Positions 62,634 to 64,000 of a stretch of 64,000 nucleotides of DNA are shown here, one piece after another. The translations under genes and the position numbers were made by a program. Each line of letters begins with the position of its first letter. Position 1 is the stretch's first letter. Source of the stretch: Haematomicrobium sanguinis DSM 21259 (GTDB taxonomy: Bacteria; Actinomycetota; Actinomycetes; Actinomycetales; Micrococcaceae); the NCBI RefSeq assembly GCF_000688395.1, contig NZ_JIAG01000014.1, positions 1 through 64,000 of the forward strand, in the 5' to 3' direction. The notes beneath the pieces are model-generated. The model searched no databases, was not told where the DNA came from, and saw only the letters and a list, made by a program, of their open reading frames with translations.

Positions 62634-62999
62634 ATGAGCTCCAAACGCTACCCTGCGCTCTTTTACACTTACCTCGTGCTCGCCGCGCTTGGCCTCGTTG
62701 CGACGTGGACCTTCAACATCCTCTCGATGGCCGCGCGTGAGAACTACCTTGGCGAATGGTTCGGCAACGGCCCCGCGGTGCTCTCGGCGGCATTCGACCT
62801 CATCGTCATCCTGATCGTGGCCGCCGTTTTCATGGTGGCTGAGTCCCGCCGCCTCGGGATGAAACACGTGTGGGCGTACCTGATAGCGATGCCGCTCGTG
62901 GCCGTGGCGTTCGCGCTCCCGCTGTTCCTGGCCATGCGGGAGCGCGCCCTCGCCACCGGAAGACCCTACCCACGCGGCCATAAGGCCGCGCGAACCTAG
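62634..62999 (+). CDS. DUF2834 membrane protein
   Basis: The 121-residue protein has three membrane helices and the motif FNILSMAARENYLGEWFGNG, then FDLIVILIVAAVFMVAESRR, typical of DUF2834. Function unknown. Third gene of the MerR operon, 2 bp after the previous stop; converges with the prolyl oligopeptidase gene with a 4-bp overlap. Confidence 0.8.
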   Translation: MSSKRYPALFYTYLVLAALGLVATWTFNILSMAARENYLGEWFGNGPAVLSAAFDLIVILIVAAVFMVAESRRLGMKHVWAYLIAMPLVAVAFALPLFLAMRERALATGRPYPRGHKAART

Positions 63000-64000
63000 T
63001 CGGTCAGCGCCTTGAACAAGAACCGGTAACTCAAGGCGCGGGTCTTCGCGGCCTGGCGGTTGTCCGAGGCGGCCGAGTGCCCACCCTCTAGGTCCTCGTA
63101 GAACCACACGTCCTCGACACCCATATCCTGCATCTTCGCGGCCATCTTGCGCGCCTGCACCGGGCCAACCCGGTCATCGGAGGTCGCGGTCCAGAACAGC
63201 ACCTCGGGGTACTTCACCCCGGTGCGCAACAGGTGATACGGCGAGAAGGTCTGAATGAAATCCCACTGTGCCGGGTCATCCGGGTCGCCATACTCGGCAA
63301 TCCAGGAGGTGCCAGCCGACAGTTTCACGTATCGCTTCATGTCCAAGAGCGGCACCCCGCAGGACACCGCACCGAACAGCTCCGGGTACTGGGTCAGCAT
63401 GTTCCCGACGAGCAGCCCGCCATTCGAGCCGCCCGCACAACCCAGGCGCTCCGGTCGGGTCACGCCGCGGCGCACCAGGTCTTCGCCGACCGCGGAGAAG
63501 TCCTCGTATGCCTTGTGCCGTTTTTCCTTCATGGCGGCTTGGTGCCACTGCGGCCCGTACTCGCCGCCGCCGCGAATATTAGCCACCACGTACACGCCCT
63601 GGCGCCCGTTCGCCGCGCGCGGGGTGAGCCAGCCGATGCCGATGGTCGGCGCATAAGCGGGCAATCTGCTGATCTCAAAGCCACCGTAACCGTCGAGCAT
63701 GACGTGATTATCGCCGTCGTACTCCATGTTTTTCGGGCTGACCTGGAAATACGGGATGTGCGTGCCGTCCTTGCTGGTCGCGAAGAACTGCTCGACCTGA
63801 AAGTCGTCTTCGTTGAAATACGACGGCGAGTGCTTGACTTCCTGGGGTTCCTCACCGACGGTGCCGCGCAAGAGGGTGGTGGGGGTGAGGAAGCCGGTAA
63901 TGGTCATCCAGAAGTCGTTGGCGGTGGCGTCATCGTCGGGATCGAGGGCGGAGACGCTGACGTCGTGGTTCGCCGGGACGCCCTCGAGGGTGCTGGCGGC
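62996..64000 (-). CDS. Prolyl oligopeptidase (S9A), C-terminal part
   Basis: The open frame continues to the right edge, so the N-terminal propeller is missing. The visible part has the nucleophile motif GCAGGSNGGLLVGNM, the Asp in TATSDDRVGPVQA and the His in DLEGGHSAASDNRQA. Upstream codons translate without stops to the edge (reading DPDDDATANDFWMTITG). It cleaves short proline-containing peptides. Confidence 0.9.
   Translation of the reverse strand, partial: AASTLEGVPANHDVSVSALDPDDDATANDFWMTITGFLTPTTLLRGTVGEEPQEVKHSPSYFNEDDFQVEQFFATSKDGTHIPYFQVSPKNMEYDGDNHVMLDGYGGFEISRLPAYAPTIGIGWLTPRAANGRQGVYVVANIRGGGEYGPQWHQAAMKEKRHKAYEDFSAVGEDLVRRGVTRPERLGCAGGSNGGLLVGNMLTQYPELFGAVSCGVPLLDMKRYVKLSAGTSWIAEYGDPDDPAQWDFIQTFSPYHLLRTGVKYPEVLFWTATSDDRVGPVQARKMAAKMQDMGVEDVWFYEDLEGGHSAASDNRQAAKTRALSYRFLFKALTD

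Overview
The window is GC-rich (roughly 60-65 percent in most genes) and reads as a chromosomal segment of an actinobacterium. Supporting signs are GTG/TTG starts, many 4-bp ATGA/GTGA overlaps, a GTP-type PEP carboxykinase, a mycothiol-type DinB protein, a GH76 mannanase-like enzyme, and actinobacterial families such as DUF4916, DUF1684 and an orphan OmpR-like winged-helix protein. A host-associated actinomycete is plausible because a secreted M60 (mucin-type) peptidase lies near a complete non-phosphorylative L-fucose pathway. Genus cannot be fixed from this sequence.

Layout. 0-0.3 kb: tail of an IS transposase and a tandem 23-bp repeat. 0.5-15 kb: housekeeping and accessory genes (queuosine-precursor transporter and tgt, MFS exporter, a small ribbon-helix-helix gene coupled to a VOC gene, DUF1232, GH76, an SDR/acyl-CoA dehydrogenase pair, DedA, RluA-type pseudouridine synthase, rlmH/thioesterase). 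15-22 kb: a same-strand lipid-modification cluster (DUF1295, DedA, FAD oxidoreductase, DUF1365, two tandem cyclopropane-synthase-like methyltransferases). 22.3-25.6 kb: an accessory insert with a visibly AT-richer AbiH-type phage-defence gene and a serine recombinase broken by two in-frame stops, next to tRNA-Ser(CGA). 25.8-38 kb: tadA, upp, the orphan winged-helix regulator, SixA-like phosphatase, a YhgE/Pip export operon with its TetR, an epoxide hydrolase/DinB operon facing its TetR, tRNA-Arg(ACG) and pckG. 38-46 kb: GyrI-like and TOPRIM genes, M81 and M60 peptidases, phosphohexomutase, and a RecQ helicase carrying a phosphoribosyltransferase-like tail. 46.4-52.7 kb: the fucose cluster (SDR, FAH hydrolase, fuconate dehydratase, aldo/keto reductase, lactonase, mutarotase, GntR). 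53-59.3 kb: an Opp/Dpp-type ABC importer. 59.3-64 kb: FAD reductase, tRNA-Ser(GCT), a MerR-led membrane-protein operon, and a prolyl oligopeptidase cut by the window end.

How the genes work together. The fucose cluster encodes every step from L-fucose to pyruvate and lactate, with a promoter whose -35/-10 spacer holds a short palindrome suited to a repressor. The M60 peptidase and the ABC importer would fit foraging on host glycoprotein, but that link is inference. Three TetR or MerR regulators have clear palindromic sites in front of the operons they are likely to control.

The least explained feature is a set of long, near-perfect intergenic palindromes of several unrelated sequences, some of them repeated within the window. 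One family is a 26-bp stem at 13.7 kb with related arms at 0.3 and 41.2 kb. Another occurs at 7.6 and 38.2 kb. A perfect 60-bp palindrome without a loop lies at 28.36 kb, and a 30-bp perfect stem at 39.5 kb. They occur in co-directional, convergent and divergent gaps, so simple terminators do not account for all of them.
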